The notes below the pieces were generated by a model. It did not search any database, was not told the DNA's origin, and saw only the letters and a list, made by a program, of their open reading frames with translations. Positions 23,560-24,751 of a DNA stretch of 24,751 nt are shown in pieces. Source of the DNA: Colwellia sp. (GTDB lineage Bacteria > Pseudomonadota > Gammaproteobacteria > Enterobacterales > Alteromonadaceae); NCBI GenBank assembly GCA_003521815.1, contig DPHE01000043.1:26447-51197 (forward strand), given 5' to 3'. Numbering within the stretch: position 1 is the stretch's first letter; each line of letters starts with the position of its first letter. The translations under genes were made by a program, and so were the position numbers.

Positions 23560-23592
23560 CTAAATAGATAGTATAGAAGAGTATCTATTTAG
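23560..23592. terminator. Stem-loop between the convergent channel gene and yaiI
   Basis: CTAAATAGATA (23560-23570) and TATCTATTTAG (23582-23592) form a perfect 11-bp AT-rich stem with an 11-base loop. The right arm includes the yaiI stop codon. It could act on both transcripts, but has little GC and no long T-run, so termination strength is uncertain. Confidence 0.45.
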
Positions 23593-24046
23593 TCTGTGAC
23601 TTTTGATAGCGCATTAAAATAGTGTCTAAGTGGTTGGCAAATGCTTGTCTGTCACCTTGGTTTAACGGTGTTGGCCCACCAGTTTGCACTCCACTAGCCC
23701 GCATGGTGTCCATAAAGTCTCGAATGTTGAGTCGAGACTTTATGTTTTCTTTGGTAAATAACTCACCTCTTGAACTTAACACGATACCTGACTTCGTTAT
23801 CACTTCATCGGCAAGTGGAATATCTGACGTGATAACCAAATCATTTTTTTCCACGCGTTTTACTATTTCATCATCAGCAATATCAAAACCTGCACTCACT
23901 TGCATAAAGTGAATAACTTTTGATGGGGGTATTCGAATATGATGATTTGCCACTAAGGTTGTTGTTATTTTTGTGCGTTCAGCTGCTTTAAATAAAATCT
24001 CTTTTATTACAACAGGGCAAGAATCGGCATCAACCCAAATTTTCAT
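23585..24046 (-). CDS. yaiI: YaiI/YqxD family protein (UPF0178, DUF188)
   Basis: A 153-aa protein of the UPF0178 family, whose fold resembles PIN/NYN-type nucleases; no activity has been proved for E. coli YaiI as far as I know. Conserved acidic positions are visible in WVDADSCPV, DIADDEIV and VITSDIPLADEV. SSRGELFT and GVQTGGPTPLNQGDRQAFANHLD complete the family pattern. Full length. The ribosome site AAGGA lies 6 bases before the ATG and is within the first copy of a 19-bp triple repeat. Confidence 0.93.
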   Translation of the reverse strand: MKIWVDADSCPVVIKEILFKAAERTKITTTLVANHHIRIPPSKVIHFMQVSAGFDIADDEIVKRVEKNDLVITSDIPLADEVITKSGIVLSSRGELFTKENIKSRLNIRDFMDTMRASGVQTGGPTPLNQGDRQAFANHLDTILMRYQKSQTK

Positions 24047-24099
24047 AGTTGTCCTTAATAGTCATAGTTATTTTCAATACTCATAGTTATCTTTAATAA
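24043..24099. repeat. 19-bp tandem repeat x3 over the yaiI start region
   Basis: TCATAGTT recurs at 24043, 24062 and 24081, with a period of exactly 19 bases; the remaining bases of each unit are similar (GTCCTTAATAG, ATTTTCAATAC, ATCTTTAATAA). On the minus strand each copy ends in AACTATGA, so all contain an ATG preceded by a purine-rich stretch. Only the copy nearest the gene has the good AAGGA and is in frame with yaiI. Confidence 0.8.
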
Positions 24100-24175
24100 A
24101 TGTTACTATGGATTATCATAACGTATTCAAATCACTCTTGCCCCAATACAAGTGTGACATCAGTGTTCTATTGAA

Positions 24176-24649
24176 TTATTTAATTTCTAATAGTGTCACT
24201 TCAAAAATAAGTAATGAACCCGGTGCTATTTTTCCAGCAGCTTTATCGCCATATCCTAAGGTTGAAGGAATGAAAAATTTAAATTTATCACCAACAACCA
24301 TTAATTGAACACCTTCAGTCCAACCGCGTATAACTTGATTTAAGCCAAAGCTAATAGGTTTATCACGATCTACTGAGCTATCAAATACAGTACCATCTAA
24401 TAAAGTACCGTGATAATGCACGGTTACTTTTGAACTGGCAGATGGATGTTCAGTTCCTTTGCCTCGTTGTAATACTTGATATTGCAATCCCGAATCCGTT
24501 TCAACAACATTTTCTACCGCTTTATTTTGTGTTAGAAAAGTTTGACCTATAGAAACATTTTCAACCGAAGATACTGAATCTTTATTATTCGAGTATCTCG
24601 AGTAAAAGAATACCGCCAATGCAAGTAAAACCAAAACAACATATTTCAT
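24176..24649 (-). CDS. FKBP-type peptidyl-prolyl cis-trans isomerase, membrane-anchored or exported
   Basis: A 157-aa protein with one N-terminal hydrophobic segment (about 3-16) that serves as a signal anchor or uncleaved signal, a short linker, and one FKBP domain (about 65-157). Active-site residues are present: Y79 (VHYHG), F89-D90 (TVFDSS), V106-I107 and W110 (QVIRGWTEG), Y133 (LGYG) and F149. It probably assists folding in the periplasm. It lacks the N-terminal dimerisation domain of FkpA/Mip. Ribosome site GGGATGAG lies 3-4 bases before the ATG. Confidence 0.93.
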   Translation of the reverse strand: MKYVVLVLLALAVFFYSRYSNNKDSVSSVENVSIGQTFLTQNKAVENVVETDSGLQYQVLQRGKGTEHPSASSKVTVHYHGTLLDGTVFDSSVDRDKPISFGLNQVIRGWTEGVQLMVVGDKFKFFIPSTLGYGDKAAGKIAPGSLLIFEVTLLEIK

Positions 24650-24680
24650 AACTCATCCCATTAATTTTTTATAGTTGCGC

Positions 24681-24709
24681 ATTCTAGCACTGGTTTCTTT
24701 GGGTGATAT
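24681..24709 (-). promoter_or_regulatory. Candidate extended -10 promoter of the FKBP gene
   Basis: On the minus strand TGCTAGAAT gives an extended -10 (TAGAAT, plus 24681-24686). Seventeen bases upstream is ATATCA (plus 24704-24709), a poor -35. The leader would be about 25 bases. Plausible because it is close to the gene, but based on short motifs only. Confidence 0.35.
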
Positions 24710-24751
24710 AACTAAATTTAATTTTTAATACCGCATTAGGTCATTATTTAT

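Noticed and set aside
24108..24308. 66-codon plus-strand ORF at the end of the FKBP gene
   Set aside because: Most of it is antisense to the conserved FKBP domain; its start lies in the intergenic gap without a ribosome site.

Overview
The window is chromosomal housekeeping DNA from an AT-rich marine gammaproteobacterium. Protein sequences and gene order (rne/rluC/yceF, yceD-rpmF-plsX-fab-tmk-holB-tatD, ybeD-lipB-lipA) match the Alteromonadales/Vibrionales pattern, and a Colwellia-like organism is the best guess. That assignment is an inference from gene content and base composition, not a database match. No rRNA, tRNA, CRISPR array, intact transposon or prophage was seen.

Layout. 1-2646 (minus): rne (RNase E), cut by the left edge. 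Its long upstream region (2647-3408) contains a chain of hairpins. 3409-5116 (plus): rluC and an HAD phosphatase, separated by a perfect 15-bp palindrome. 5093-5689 (minus): yceF (Maf), convergent with and overlapping the HAD gene. 5908-16187 (plus): thirteen collinear genes, yceD-rpmF-plsX-fabD-fabG-acpP-fabF-pabC-mltG-tmk-holB-pilZ-tatD. They begin at a near-consensus sigma70 promoter and are punctuated by terminators after acpP, fabF and tatD. The cluster joins ribosomal protein L32, phospholipid and fatty-acid initiation and elongation, folate synthesis, peptidoglycan termination, dTTP supply and the clamp loader. fabH, normally between plsX and fabD, is missing.

16336-17058 (minus): a peptide deformylase preceded by a 56-aa conserved-looking small protein. 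17485-19491 (minus): the lipoate operon ybeD-lipB-lipA. 19841-21169 (plus): rmuC. 21314-21838 (minus): a decayed NSS-family sodium symporter. 22033-23542 (plus): a YcbL-like metallo-beta-lactamase-fold hydrolase and, 1 nt later, a single-domain voltage-gated cation channel with an unusual acidic filter. 23585-24649 (minus): yaiI and a membrane-anchored FKBP-type isomerase.

No clearly new multi-gene system is visible. The items most worth a second look are the FEDWTD-filter channel, the hairpin-rich rne leader, the apparently leaderless yceD transcript, the missing fabH, the small protein paired with deformylase, the 19-bp triple repeat over the yaiI start, and short interspersed palindromic repeats.
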